64,000 nt of DNA, taken from Phenylobacterium sp. GTDB taxonomy: Bacteria > Pseudomonadota > Alphaproteobacteria > Caulobacterales > Caulobacteraceae. Made by a program: the position numbers and the translations under genes. Under the pieces are notes generated by a model, which saw only the letters and a program-made list of their open reading frames with translations, had not been told where the DNA came from and made no database searches. Positions 48,090 through 56,850 of this stretch are shown piece by piece (the first letter of the stretch is position 1; each line of letters begins with the position of its first letter). The stretch lies in NCBI GenBank assembly GCA_020401865.1, contig JADCAS010000004.1:372001-436000 (forward strand). Direction: 5' to 3'.

Positions 48090-48212
48090 ATTTAGCGCTC
48101 CCAAATAGCAACAACTCGGAGCTGATCTGGAAGGCCTGTACGTCGCTGGCCACTCCAGCCAGGATCAGGCGGCCGATGCTTGAGACGGGAGAAGTGCCAC
48201 CTGCCCCGCCGT

Positions 48213-48481
48213 TCAGGCGTACTCGAACCAGGCGTGGGAGACGACGGTGCGTTCGCCGACACGGGCCTCGAAGATCACCCGGCCGGGGCCGTCCTTCCAG
48301 GCCAGGACCTTCAGGTCGTCGCCCGGCAGGACCGGCGAGGAGAAGCGGACCTTGATCTTGCGGAAGCGCGCAGGATCACCTTCGCAGAGGGCGGTCAGCA
48401 GCAGGTGGGCGCAGTGGCCGAAGGTGCACAGGCCGTGCAGGATTGGTTTGTCGAAGCCGCCGAACCGGGCCGCCTCCGGGT
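48213..48481. repeat. direct repeat, right copy (end of intact dehydratase gene)
   Basis: About 96% identical to 43324-43592 in the same orientation (11 differences counted by eye). Its outer edge falls between the HID and PEA codons of the dehydratase active-site motif. Substitutions are mostly silent, so the two copies have separate histories rather than being a fresh duplication. Confidence 0.9.
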
Positions 48482-49085
48482 CGATGTGCAGGGGGTTGTA
48501 GTCGCCGGACAGGCGGTAGATGTCGGCCTGGTTCTCCGGGATGTGCGCCCCGGTCTCCACGTCCGGCGCCCGGTCAGGAACGGTGACGGGGGCCGAGAAG
48601 GTGGTCCCCGCCCCCTCGAAGGGCTCGATGTCGCCCAGCCGCTCGACACCCCGGCGGAAGGAGCCCGAGACCATCTTCACGCAGACCTGGCCCTCGGCGT
48701 TGCGCACCTCGCTCTCGTACTCGACGAAGCCGGCGCCCTTGCCGCGCGGGTGTACGCCGATCAGGCGCGAGACCACGCTGACCTCCCCGCCCAGGGGCAG
48801 GGGGCGCACCACCTCAAGATAGCGCTCGGCGTCGATGGTCAGGGGGCCGGGCGAGGGCGGGACGGCGGCGCGGTCCACCACCGCCCCGGCGCCGCCCCAG
48901 CGGATGGGGAAGGTCGGGAAGACGGCGAAGTCCTTGTGGCCCTCGAAGATGAACCTCAGGTCCCGGCTGTTGATCCCGACGGCGTAGAGCAGGATGTCCC
49001 GGCGGTCATAGGCGATGCGGACCGGCTCGCCCCAGGCGGCGGGGCCGCCGCCCGGCAGGGCGGCCCTGGCGTTGTAGACGGCCAT
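48213..49085 (-). CDS. MaoC-like double hot-dog dehydratase (HTD2/FAS1-DH type)
   Basis: 290 residues. The N-terminal hot dog has YAVGINSRDLRFIFEGHKDF; the C-terminal one has IYRLSGDYNPLHIDPEAARF, the hydratase 2 motif with catalytic Asp and His, and GFDKPILHGLCTFGHCA. Reversible hydration of an enoyl-CoA ((R)-specific type). ATG 49085 is 10 bases after the amidase stop, so it forms one transcript with the amidase. Its last 90 codons overlap the right-hand repeat of the island, so they may have been supplied by the incoming DNA. Confidence 0.9.
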   Translation of the reverse strand: MAVYNARAALPGGGPAAWGEPVRIAYDRRDILLYAVGINSRDLRFIFEGHKDFAVFPTFPIRWGGAGAVVDRAAVPPSPGPLTIDAERYLEVVRPLPLGGEVSVVSRLIGVHPRGKGAGFVEYESEVRNAEGQVCVKMVSGSFRRGVERLGDIEPFEGAGTTFSAPVTVPDRAPDVETGAHIPENQADIYRLSGDYNPLHIDPEAARFGGFDKPILHGLCTFGHCAHLLLTALCEGDPARFRKIKVRFSSPVLPGDDLKVLAWKDGPGRVIFEARVGERTVVSHAWFEYA

Positions 49086-49095
49086 GCGAGGCTCC

Positions 49096-50490
49096 TTACA
49101 GGTGCGGGAAGGCCAGGGGGTCCTGGCGCTCGAAGGCCTCGGCGGCCGCCAGCACCAGGTCGTCGCGGGAATGGGCGGCGGCGATCTGCAGGCCGAAGGG
49201 GGTGCCGATGCTGGAGATCCCGCAGGGAACCGACACCGCCGGATGGCGCGTCAGGTTGAAGATGGCGGTATTGGTCCAGTAGGGGTTGGGCCGTCCGTCC
49301 GGCCCGTCGGGGACGTTTCGTCCCACCTGCGGGGGCAGGGTCGACATGGTGGGCGACAGGACGAGGTCGTACTCGGCGAAGACCTGGTTCCAGGCGTGGG
49401 CCATCTCGCGGCGGCGGACCTGGGAGTCGATGATGGTCTTGACGTCGAGGCCGGCGCCGATCTTGGCCTGCTCGTAGAGGGCCGGGTCGAACTCGCCGTG
49501 GCGCGCCTCGGGGTAGAGCTGCAGCAGACGCTGCAGGGCGGCGAACCAGTGGGCGACGAAGACCCGGCCCGTCTCGCCGTTCTCCGTGGGCGGGGTGATG
49601 GGAACCACTTCGCAGCCGAGCGTACGGAACCGGTCGGCGGCGTTCAGGACCGCGGCCTCGACCTCGGGGTCGAGGAAGAAGTCGCCGAACCTCAGGACCA
49701 GGCCCACCTTCAGTCCCTTCAGGCTCCGGTCCAGGCCGGCGACGAAGTCGACGTCGGTGGGCGGCAGGGCGAGGGGATCGCGCACGTCCGCGCCCTTCAG
49801 CACGTTGAGCATCAGGGCCGCGTCCCGGGTGGTGCGGGTCATGGGCCCGGTATTGGCCAGGTCCCCGTGCATGGAGGCCGGCCAGGCGGGGATACGGCCG
49901 TAGGTGGCCTTCATCCCCACCAGCCCCGTACAGGCCGCCGGGATCCGGACCGAGCCGCCGCCGTCCGTGCCGATGGACAGGGGCCCAAGCCCCGCCGCCA
50001 CCGCCGCTCCGGCGCCGCCGGAGGAGCCCCCCGGCGTCCGCTCGGTGTTCCAGGGGTTGCGGGTGATCCCGTTGAGCGGCGAGTCCGTCACCCCCTTGAA
50101 CCCGTATTCCGGGCTGGAGTTGGAGGCGAAGATCACGCTGCCCGCCTCCCGCAGCCGGGAGACGGTGGTGGCGTCCTCCGTCTGCGGGGTCTTGTCGGTC
50201 AACTTGCTGGCCATGGTCAGGGGCCAGCCCTTCACCTTGATCAGCTCCTTGATCGAGACCGGGACCCCGTCGATGGGCGAGAGGGGCTCGCCCTTGGCCC
50301 ACCGGGCCTCGGACGCCCTGGCCTGGGCCCGGGCGCCGTCGGCGTCGATCAGGGGCAGGGCGTTGAGCACGGGGTTCAGCCGCGCCGCCTTGTCCAGCAC
50401 CGCCTCCAGGACCTCGACCGGCGAGGCCTTGCGGGCGCCGTAGAGGCCGGACAGCTCAGAGGCGGAAGCGCGGGTCAGGTCCTGGGTCAC
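49096..50490 (-). CDS. amidase (amidase signature family)
   Basis: 464 residues. Complete Ser-cisSer-Lys triad: Lys in GVPVSIKELIKVKG, Ser in the glycine-rich PGGSSGGAGAAVAAG, and the nucleophile Ser in GTDGGGSVRIPAA. Hydrolyses amide bonds of small molecules or, in related GatA/NylA branches, other amides. Of the usual length. It sits between nitronate monooxygenase and the dehydratase on the same strand with short gaps, so it belongs to the same operon. The natural substrate is unknown. Confidence 0.93.
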   Translation of the reverse strand: MTQDLTRASASELSGLYGARKASPVEVLEAVLDKAARLNPVLNALPLIDADGARAQARASEARWAKGEPLSPIDGVPVSIKELIKVKGWPLTMASKLTDKTPQTEDATTVSRLREAGSVIFASNSSPEYGFKGVTDSPLNGITRNPWNTERTPGGSSGGAGAAVAAGLGPLSIGTDGGGSVRIPAACTGLVGMKATYGRIPAWPASMHGDLANTGPMTRTTRDAALMLNVLKGADVRDPLALPPTDVDFVAGLDRSLKGLKVGLVLRFGDFFLDPEVEAAVLNAADRFRTLGCEVVPITPPTENGETGRVFVAHWFAALQRLLQLYPEARHGEFDPALYEQAKIGAGLDVKTIIDSQVRRREMAHAWNQVFAEYDLVLSPTMSTLPPQVGRNVPDGPDGRPNPYWTNTAIFNLTRHPAVSVPCGISSIGTPFGLQIAAAHSRDDLVLAAAEAFERQDPLAFPHL

Positions 50491-50525
50491 GGGCGGTCTC
50501 CCTCTAGGGGTTCAGGTCAGGCGCT

Positions 50526-51497
50526 TCAGGCGAAGCGCGCGAGTCGGCCGCGGATGATCTCCTCGGCCTCGGCGACGATGCCCTCGATCAGCTCCTTGCA
50601 GGTGGGGACGTCGTGGATCAGGCCCACCACCATGCCGCAGGACCAGGCGCCGGCGTCCATGTCGCCATCCTGCATGATCCGCGGATAGACCCCGCCGACC
50701 TCGTGGATGATGTCCTCGAACTTCAGGTTGGGGCCCAGGGCCTTCTCCTTCTCCAGCAGGCGCTGGACGGCGGCGTTGTTCAGCACGCGCTCGGTGTTGC
50801 GCAGGGGGCGCATGACCAGGCGGGTGTCCAGCTCGGTGGCGTCCACGATGGCCTGCTTGACGTTGTCGTGGACCGGGGCCTCCTTCGTGGCGATGAAGCG
50901 GGTGCCCATGTTGATGCCCTCGGCGCCGAGGGCCAGGGCCGCCGCCAGCTGCTTGCCGTTGGCCACGCCGCCGGAGGCGACGAAGGGGATCTTCAGCTCC
51001 TCGGCCGCCCTGGGCAGGAGGATGAAGTTGGGCACGTCATCCTCGCCGGGATGGCCGCCGCATTCGAAGCCGTCGACGCTGATGGCGTCGCAGCCCACGG
51101 CCTCAGCCTTCAGAGAGTGGCGGACGGAGGTGCACTTGTGGATCACCTTGACCCCGGCGGCCTTCAGGTCGGCCATGTACTTCTGGGGGTTGTTGCCGGC
51201 CGTCTCGACGATCTTCACTCCGTTGTCGATGATCGCCTTGATGTAGCCCGGATAGTCCGGCGGGTTGATCGAGGGCAGGAAGGTCAGGTTCACGCCGAAG
51301 GGCTTGTCGGTCATCTCCCGGCAGCGGCGGATCTCCTTGCCGAGGGCGTCCGGGGTGGGCTGGGTCAGGCCGGTGATGATGCCCAGGCCCCCGGCGTTGG
51401 AGACCGCGGCGGCCATCTCGGCGAGGCCCACGAAGTGCATGCCCCCCTGCACGATGGGATGCTCGATGCCGAACAGTTCGGTGATGCGGGTCTTCAC
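50526..51497 (-). CDS. nitronate monooxygenase / 2-nitropropane-dioxygenase-like FMN enzyme
   Basis: 323 residues with GTG start (GGAGG 8 bases upstream). VKTRITELFGIEHPIVQGGM at the N terminus, GGLGIITGLTQPTPDALGKE, SVDGFECGGHPGEDDV around the catalytic His, and the FMN phosphate site SGGVANGKQLAAALALGAEG then GTRF. Oxidises alkyl nitronates in some members; many bacterial homologues act on other substrates, so the label is by family only. First gene of the amidase-dehydratase operon. Confidence 0.9.
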   Translation of the reverse strand: MKTRITELFGIEHPIVQGGMHFVGLAEMAAAVSNAGGLGIITGLTQPTPDALGKEIRRCREMTDKPFGVNLTFLPSINPPDYPGYIKAIIDNGVKIVETAGNNPQKYMADLKAAGVKVIHKCTSVRHSLKAEAVGCDAISVDGFECGGHPGEDDVPNFILLPRAAEELKIPFVASGGVANGKQLAAALALGAEGINMGTRFIATKEAPVHDNVKQAIVDATELDTRLVMRPLRNTERVLNNAAVQRLLEKEKALGPNLKFEDIIHEVGGVYPRIMQDGDMDAGAWSCGMVVGLIHDVPTCKELIEGIVAEAEEIIRGRLARFA

Positions 51498-51578
51498 AGG
51501 GATGGCCTCCGGGTTTTGAACATTGCGTACGGAAACTGTGCGGCGCCGGGACGGGTAGGGCAAGGGCGCAGGCGCGCC

Positions 51579-53423
51579 TCAGGCCGGTGCGCCGGACTCC
51601 TCGCCGTGGGCGTGGGCCTTCAGGGTCTCGGTCCAGATTTCGTGGAAGAGGGGGCTGTCCCTCAGGAGGGTGCGCAGGTCCCCCCGCGCCGCGATCCGTC
51701 CGCCCTCGACCACCAGGATCTGGTCGGCCCGGCGGTAGGCCTCCAGCCGGTGGGAGACGGCCAGGCATGTGGGCCGCTCGCCGCCCTGTTCGAACAGCCG
51801 GGTCCAGAAGGCGTGCTCGGTGCGCACGTCCAGGGCGCTGGAGGCGTCGTCGAAGACCAGCAGGTCCGGCCGCCGGGCGAACATGCGAGCCGCCGCCGAG
51901 CGCTGCACCTGCCCGCCGGAGAGCGTCACGCCCCGGGTGCCGACCCGGGTGTCCAGCCCCTCGGCCAGACGGGCGACATCCTCTTCCATGACCGCCAGGT
52001 GGACGGCGCGGTCGAAGCCCGCGGAAGAGAGGTCCAGGCCCATGGCGATATTGTCGCCCAGGGTCTCGGTGAAGAGACGAGGGGTCTGGCCGGTAAAGGC
52101 GCAGCGCGGCGGCGTCAGGAAGGTGGCCGGGTCCTCGACCCTTTCACCGTTCCAGAAGACCTCGCCGGCCTGGGCGGGCAGGAGGCCGAGGAGGCCCCTC
52201 AGCAGGGTCGTCTTGCCGGCGCCGACCCGGCCCGTGACGATGGTCACTGTGCCCCGCTCGAGGGTGAAGCTGACGTCCTCCACGCCGTTCCCCGTCCCGC
52301 CGTGCCGACAGGTGAGGCTGCGGACCTCCAGGGTCCGGAGAGGGTCGTGGCGACCGGTGGGCTCGGGGCCCTGCGGCGTCGCCTCGGTGATCCGTTCGCG
52401 GGGGGCGTCGCCCAGCAGGGTCTCGATCCGCATCAGGGCGACGTCGGCGGTGCGCTTGCGCGCCAGCAGCCGGCCGAGCCAGCGCGGCGCCGAGGTCGCC
52501 GCGCCGACATAGGCGGCGAAGAGGGTGAAGTCGCCCACCGAAAACTCACCCGCCTTCATGGCCCCCGCCGCCAGCAGCAGGATCAGGCCCAGGGCCAGGC
52601 TGGAGGTCCCGGCCCCGAAGGTGTCCAGAAGGGTGACATAGATGCGGTGGCGGACGGCCGTGCGCCGCCGGGTCTCGTTGAGGTCCGACAGCCGGCCCAG
52701 GACCCGGTCCTCGGCGCCCGCCACGCGGACGGCCTGCACGGCGGTGAAGGTCTCACCGACGAAGGAGGTGACCCGGGCCTCGGCCTCCCGCGCCACGCGG
52801 GAATAGCGGTGGATGCCGGCGGTGATCTTCTGGGTGATGAAGACCATCAGGATCATCGGCAGGATGATGGCCAGGGTCACGGGCATGTTGATCCGCCACA
52901 TGATGATGAGGGCGAGGACCGCGAAGACCGCCTGGCCGAAGGTCTCGGCCCAGCCCTCGATGAAGGCGATGACCTCGGCGACGTCGTCCCGGAAGCGGCT
53001 CAGCGCCTCCCCCGAGGTGCCGGGCGAGGGGCGGGGACCCCGGGCGAACATGATCCAGCCCATCATGTTGGTGCGGATCATCAGCCGCGAGGCCGAGGTG
53101 AAGGTCACGAAGGCCCAGGGCGTGAAGTAGGACACGAAGAGGGGCGACAGCTGGGCGGCGAACCAGAGCCCCACCAGGGTCCAGACGTTGAAGCCCGCCT
53201 GGGCATGGCCGGACAGGTTGTCGAAGATCGCCCGCTGGACGATGCCGGACAGGAGCGGCAGGGCGTAGAAGCCCGCATAGAGCGCCATGCTGACGCCGAA
53301 CAGCCAGGGACGGGCCGCGGCGATCCGCACGGCCTGGCGGAAGGCGGTCTGGTCCGGCGCCGGCAGGGGCGGCGGGATGTCCCCGGTTTCGGGGTCGGTC
53401 CGGGCGCGGTCGACCTCGCTCAC
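51579..53423 (-). CDS. ABC exporter, membrane plus ATPase half-transporter (second subunit)
   Basis: 614 residues, GTG start overlapping the previous stop (GTGA). Six membrane helices in an ABC exporter fold, then the ATPase: Walker A TGRVGAGKTTLLRG, signature VTLSGGQVQRSAAARMF, Walker B DLLVFDDASSALDV, and His switch LAVSHRLEAYR. The residue after the Walker B Asp is Asp, not the catalytic Glu, so this subunit forms the weak site of a heterodimer with the adjacent ABC gene. Exports lipids or drugs; the ligand is unknown. Confidence 0.9.
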   Translation of the reverse strand: MSEVDRARTDPETGDIPPPLPAPDQTAFRQAVRIAAARPWLFGVSMALYAGFYALPLLSGIVQRAIFDNLSGHAQAGFNVWTLVGLWFAAQLSPLFVSYFTPWAFVTFTSASRLMIRTNMMGWIMFARGPRPSPGTSGEALSRFRDDVAEVIAFIEGWAETFGQAVFAVLALIIMWRINMPVTLAIILPMILMVFITQKITAGIHRYSRVAREAEARVTSFVGETFTAVQAVRVAGAEDRVLGRLSDLNETRRRTAVRHRIYVTLLDTFGAGTSSLALGLILLLAAGAMKAGEFSVGDFTLFAAYVGAATSAPRWLGRLLARKRTADVALMRIETLLGDAPRERITEATPQGPEPTGRHDPLRTLEVRSLTCRHGGTGNGVEDVSFTLERGTVTIVTGRVGAGKTTLLRGLLGLLPAQAGEVFWNGERVEDPATFLTPPRCAFTGQTPRLFTETLGDNIAMGLDLSSAGFDRAVHLAVMEEDVARLAEGLDTRVGTRGVTLSGGQVQRSAAARMFARRPDLLVFDDASSALDVRTEHAFWTRLFEQGGERPTCLAVSHRLEAYRRADQILVVEGGRIAARGDLRTLLRDSPLFHEIWTETLKAHAHGEESGAPA

Positions 53424-55207
53424 CCCATGACCTCCGCAAGGCCGGTGCGCAGCAGGCGGGCGTAGGCGGACTCCGGGTCGGCCTCCAGGTCCGTACGACG
53501 GCCGGTCTCCACCAGGCGGCCCTGGTCGAGGATGGCGATCCGGTCGGCCCTCTGCACGGTGGAGAGCTTGTGGGCGATGATGATGGCGGTGCGCCGCCGT
53601 CCCGATCCGTCCGCCCCCAACAGCCGGTCCAGGGCGCGCTCGATCATCTGGTCGGTGGCCGGATCCAGCCGCGAGGAGGCCTCGTCCAGCACCACAAGAC
53701 CGGGGTCCTTCAGGAAGACCCGGGCGAAGGCCAGCAGCTGGGCCTCGCCGGCCGACAGCCCGCCGCCGGCCCGCAGCACCGTGCCCAGTCCCTCGGGCTG
53801 TCGCGCCAGCCACTCGCCCAGGCCCAGGTCCGTCAGCACCTCGATGATCCGCGCGTCGTCGATAGCGGGATCGAAGAGGGTGGCGTTGTCGCGGATGCTC
53901 GCGTCGAAGAGCTGGACCTCCTGGGTGACGAGGCCAATCCGCCCGCGCAGCTCGTCCAGGCGCGCCTGGCGGATGTCCACGCCGTCCAGGGTCACGGCCC
54001 CGCCCTGCGGATCATAGAGCCGGAACAGGAGCCGGGTCAGGGTCGTCTTGCCGCTGCCCGTCCGGCCCAGCAGGCCGATGACCTCCCCGGCGGGGACCTT
54101 GAGGTCGAGGTTGCGGATGACCGGCGTATCGGCTCGGTAAGCGAAGGTCAGGTCCTGGAATCCCACCACGGGCGCCTGGGTGCGCAGCCCCTCCCAGCCC
54201 GCCCCCGGGCCGTCGGTCAGGGCCGGCTGGATGGCGCGCAGGTCGCGGATCCGGTTCAGGCTGGCCGTGGCCGCCTGGAACTGTTGCAGCTGCTGGCCGA
54301 TCAGCATGATCGGCAGGGACATCATCCCGGCGTACTGCATGAACATGAAGACTGTGCCGATGGTCGCCTCGCCCCGCTGGAACAGCCAGACGCCGAGGGC
54401 GAGGGCCAGTCCGAAGCCAATGGAGAAGAGGGCGCTGGCGGTCAGGAAGATCCAGTGGCCCCGTCGCGCGGCGGCGACATTGGCGACCAGCAGCTCCGCA
54501 TTGACCTCGCCCATGCGCCGCATGACGTGGGGGCCGCCGCCATTGGCCCGCACATCGTCCAGGCCCGCCAGGCGCTCCTCCAGGAAGCCCGAGAAGGCCG
54601 ACCAGGCCTCCCGCAGGCGCTCCCAGCGCCCGCCGGCGATCTGGCGGATGGCGTGGAGGACCAGGCCCGCGACCACAGCGAAGCCGGTCAGCAGGACCCC
54701 GATCCGCCAGTCCTGCAGGTACAGCACGACCAGGATGCCGGCCAGCAGCAGAGCGCCGCCAATGATCTGCAAGATGAACTGAGAGAAGAAGGCGGCCAAG
54801 GCGGCCACGTCCCCATCCACCCGCTCGATCAGCTCGCCCGGCGACTTGGCCGTGTGGAAGGCCATGTCCAGCCGCAGGGCGTGGTCGGCCAGGTCCTGAC
54901 GCATGCGGTTGGTCGCCGACCAGCCCAGCTGCTCGCTGAAATAGGTGGAGCCGATCTGCAGGACCTGGGCCAGCAGGGTGACGGCGATGAACAGTCCCGC
55001 CAGCATCCAGAGCCGCTCAAGGGACGCATCCGCGCCGCCGTGCGCGGCCGTGTCGATGAAGGCGCGGATGATCTGCGGTGAGGCGAGCTGGACGGCGGTC
55101 CCGGCGACCAGGAACACCGCCAGGGCCGACAGCTTTCGCCCCTCCGGCCGCAGATAGACGGCGAGCACGGCGGCGCCGTCCGCCGGCTTCTCCGCCTCAC
55201 GCCCCAC
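53420..55207 (-). CDS. ABC exporter, membrane plus ATPase half-transporter (first subunit)
   Basis: 595 residues. Exporter-type membrane domain, then Walker A LLGRTGSGKTTLTRLLF, an atypical signature GGLSAGEAQLLAFARVF (SAGE in place of SGGQ), Walker B GLVVLDEASSRLDP with the catalytic Glu, and the switch AIIIAHKLSTVQRADRI. The good Walker B and altered signature complement the opposite pattern in its partner, as in known heterodimeric exporters of the TM287/288 class. GTG start with AAGGG upstream; couples to the next gene by overlap. Confidence 0.92.
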   Translation of the reverse strand: MGREAEKPADGAAVLAVYLRPEGRKLSALAVFLVAGTAVQLASPQIIRAFIDTAAHGGADASLERLWMLAGLFIAVTLLAQVLQIGSTYFSEQLGWSATNRMRQDLADHALRLDMAFHTAKSPGELIERVDGDVAALAAFFSQFILQIIGGALLLAGILVVLYLQDWRIGVLLTGFAVVAGLVLHAIRQIAGGRWERLREAWSAFSGFLEERLAGLDDVRANGGGPHVMRRMGEVNAELLVANVAAARRGHWIFLTASALFSIGFGLALALGVWLFQRGEATIGTVFMFMQYAGMMSLPIMLIGQQLQQFQAATASLNRIRDLRAIQPALTDGPGAGWEGLRTQAPVVGFQDLTFAYRADTPVIRNLDLKVPAGEVIGLLGRTGSGKTTLTRLLFRLYDPQGGAVTLDGVDIRQARLDELRGRIGLVTQEVQLFDASIRDNATLFDPAIDDARIIEVLTDLGLGEWLARQPEGLGTVLRAGGGLSAGEAQLLAFARVFLKDPGLVVLDEASSRLDPATDQMIERALDRLLGADGSGRRRTAIIIAHKLSTVQRADRIAILDQGRLVETGRRTDLEADPESAYARLLRTGLAEVMG

Positions 55208-55240
55208 CTGAACGCCCTTCCCGACTGGAACCCGCAGGTC

Positions 55241-56053
55241 TCAACGCCCTGTGAACCTCGCCGGTCGCTTCTCGAGGAAGTGGGCGACGCCCTCCTTGAA
55301 GTCCTCGGACTTCAGGCTGAGGGCCATGTCGGCGTTGGCGTCGACGATCGCTTCGGAGAGGGACTGGAACGGGCTGTTCCAGAGCTCGCGCTTCATGACG
55401 GCCAGCGAACGGGGCGAGACCTCGCTGGCCAGCATCCGGGCGTAGGCGGTGACCTCGGCGCGGAAGCTGGCGGCCGGGAAGACCCGGTTGACCAGGCCGA
55501 TGCGCAGGGCCTCGGCGGCGTCCACCCGGCGGGCGGAGTAGAGCAGGTCCGCGGCGTTGGCCATGCCGACGATCCGCGGCAGGAGCCAGGAGATCCCGTG
55601 TTCAGCGATCAGCCCGCGCCGGGAGAAGGCCGTGGTGAAGACCGCCGCATCCGAAGCGAAGCGGATGTCGGTGTAGAGGGCCATCACCATGCCCAGGCCG
55701 GCGCAGGCGCCGTTGATCGCTCCCAGGATCGGTTTCGGGACGGCCGGGAAATAGGGATACTGGAGCCGGAAGTCCGGGCGGGAGGCCGGGTCGAAGGCGT
55801 CCGGCGGCCCGCCGCCGGTCCCCCCCGCCGCCATCGCCCCCTGGAGGACGTCCATGTCCGCGCCGGCGCAGAAGCCGCGCCCGGCGCCGGTCAGGACGAT
55901 GACCTTCACCGCCGGGTCGTCCGCCGCCGCCCGCATGGCCTGGCGAAGCTCGGCCTCCATCACCCCGCGCCAGGCGTTCAGCCGGTCGGGGCGGTTGAGG
56001 GTGACTGTCGCCACCCCCGCCTCCACCTCGTAGAGGATGTCCTCGTAGGCCAT
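55241..56053 (-). CDS. enoyl-CoA hydratase/isomerase family protein
   Basis: 270 residues. Crotonase fold: MAYEDILYEVEAGVATVTLN and RPDRLNAWRGVME, oxyanion strands LTGAGRGFCAGADM and AINGACAGLGMVMALYTD, an insert rich in Gly/Pro at about residues 76-90, ISWLLPRIVGMANAADLLYS, and the C-terminal HFLEKRPARFTGR. Hydration or isomerisation of an acyl-CoA; the DMDV and AEHGISW residues suggest a non-standard substrate. 33 bases upstream of the ABC pair start, on the same strand, possibly one transcript. Confidence 0.9.
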   Translation of the reverse strand: MAYEDILYEVEAGVATVTLNRPDRLNAWRGVMEAELRQAMRAAADDPAVKVIVLTGAGRGFCAGADMDVLQGAMAAGGTGGGPPDAFDPASRPDFRLQYPYFPAVPKPILGAINGACAGLGMVMALYTDIRFASDAAVFTTAFSRRGLIAEHGISWLLPRIVGMANAADLLYSARRVDAAEALRIGLVNRVFPAASFRAEVTAYARMLASEVSPRSLAVMKRELWNSPFQSLSEAIVDANADMALSLKSEDFKEGVAHFLEKRPARFTGR

Positions 56054-56087
56054 ATCGGCCGGTCCGGGGCGCAGTGGCCCCGCTCCC

Positions 56088-56678
56088 TCAGGCGTCCTTG
56101 CGTCGATAGATCGAGCGCTTGGGCTGGGCCGTCACGCGATGGATCATGGGCTCGAAGGCCGACAGGGGCATGGAGTCATAGCCCGGGTCGAAGCTGTTCT
56201 GGTCATAGAGGTGGCAGAACTGGGCCGTGTACTCGAACCAGGGGTGGCCCCGGAACTCGTCGCGCATGTCGCGGTCCAGGCCCAGGTGGTGGAAGAAGTA
56301 GTAGCCCTGGAAGATGCCGTGCTTGTCCATCATCCAGTAGTTCTGCTCGGAGATGTAGGGCTTCAGGATCATGGCGCCCAGCTCGGCATGGTTGGACGGC
56401 GCCAGGATGTCGCCCACGTCGTGCAGCAGGGCGCAGACCACGTATTCCTCGTCCCGGCCGTCGCGGTGGGCGCGGGTGGCGGTCTGCAGGGAGTGTTCCA
56501 GGCGGGTCACGGCGAAGCCGCCGCTGTCCTCGCCCAGCATGTTCAGGTGGGCCACCAGCCGGTTCGGGAAGTCGCGGTGGAAGGGGGCGCCGGCCCGGCC
56601 GATGGCGGCCCAGTCCTCGGCGGTGCTCTCGGTCATGGCGTGGAAATTCGCCTTCATCTGAATCTCACCGTCCGCCAT
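56088..56678 (-). CDS. HD-domain protein, possible mixed-valent di-iron oxygenase
   Basis: 196 residues. HD metal motif: RLEHSLQTATRAHRDGRDEE then VVCALLHDVGD (first H...HD), with further His residues in SNHAEL and FFHHLGLDRD. The spacing HSLQTA...LLHDVGD and the short length recall PhnZ/inositol-oxygenase-like HD oxygenases more than HD phosphohydrolases. Substrate unknown. GGGAGG lies before ATG 56678. Follows on the same strand as the enoyl-CoA hydratase 34 bases downstream. Confidence 0.7.
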   Translation of the reverse strand: MADGEIQMKANFHAMTESTAEDWAAIGRAGAPFHRDFPNRLVAHLNMLGEDSGGFAVTRLEHSLQTATRAHRDGRDEEYVVCALLHDVGDILAPSNHAELGAMILKPYISEQNYWMMDKHGIFQGYYFFHHLGLDRDMRDEFRGHPWFEYTAQFCHLYDQNSFDPGYDSMPLSAFEPMIHRVTAQPKRSIYRRKDA

Positions 56679-56790
56679 GTCGGCCTCCCTGCCCTGGCCG
56701 CCGGGCCTGTCCCCGGCTCATTTTGATGAGCCGGTATCCTGAGCCCCGCCCGAGAAGGTGTCAACGCGCGCGCCAGGGCGGCGACCCCCC

Positions 56791-56826
56791 AAAGAAAACG
56801 CCGCCCCCCGTTTCCGGAGGGCGGCG
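56791..56826 (-). terminator. rho-independent terminator of the TonB receptor gene
   Basis: An 8-bp GC stem CGCCGCCC (56799-56806) / GGGCGGCG (56819-56826). On the minus strand it is followed by TTTTCTTT. Located 24 bases past the receptor stop. Confidence 0.8.
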
Positions 56827-56850
56827 CACCTGAGGCCTCTTTCGAGGGGA

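Larger units (their letters stand above)
43593..48212. mobile_element. 4.6-kb Hachiman-type defence island inserted in a dehydratase gene
   Basis: Lower GC and different codon use than both flanks. Bounded by direct repeats of the dehydratase 3' end (43324-43592 and 48213-48481). Contains only hamA and hamB plus ~220 and ~120 bp of non-coding edge. Near the edges a short imperfect direct repeat is visible (AGCGCCCCCAATAAT at 43619, AGCGCTCCCAAATAG at 48094). No integrase or transposase is inside, so the way it moved is not evident. The intact dehydratase frame crosses the right boundary without damage. Confidence 0.8.

Noticed and set aside
50613..53465. 950-codon plus-strand frame opposite nitronate monooxygenase and the ABC gene
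   Set aside because: It crosses two clear genes in antisense and is dominated by Gly/Arg/Gln/Asp/His.
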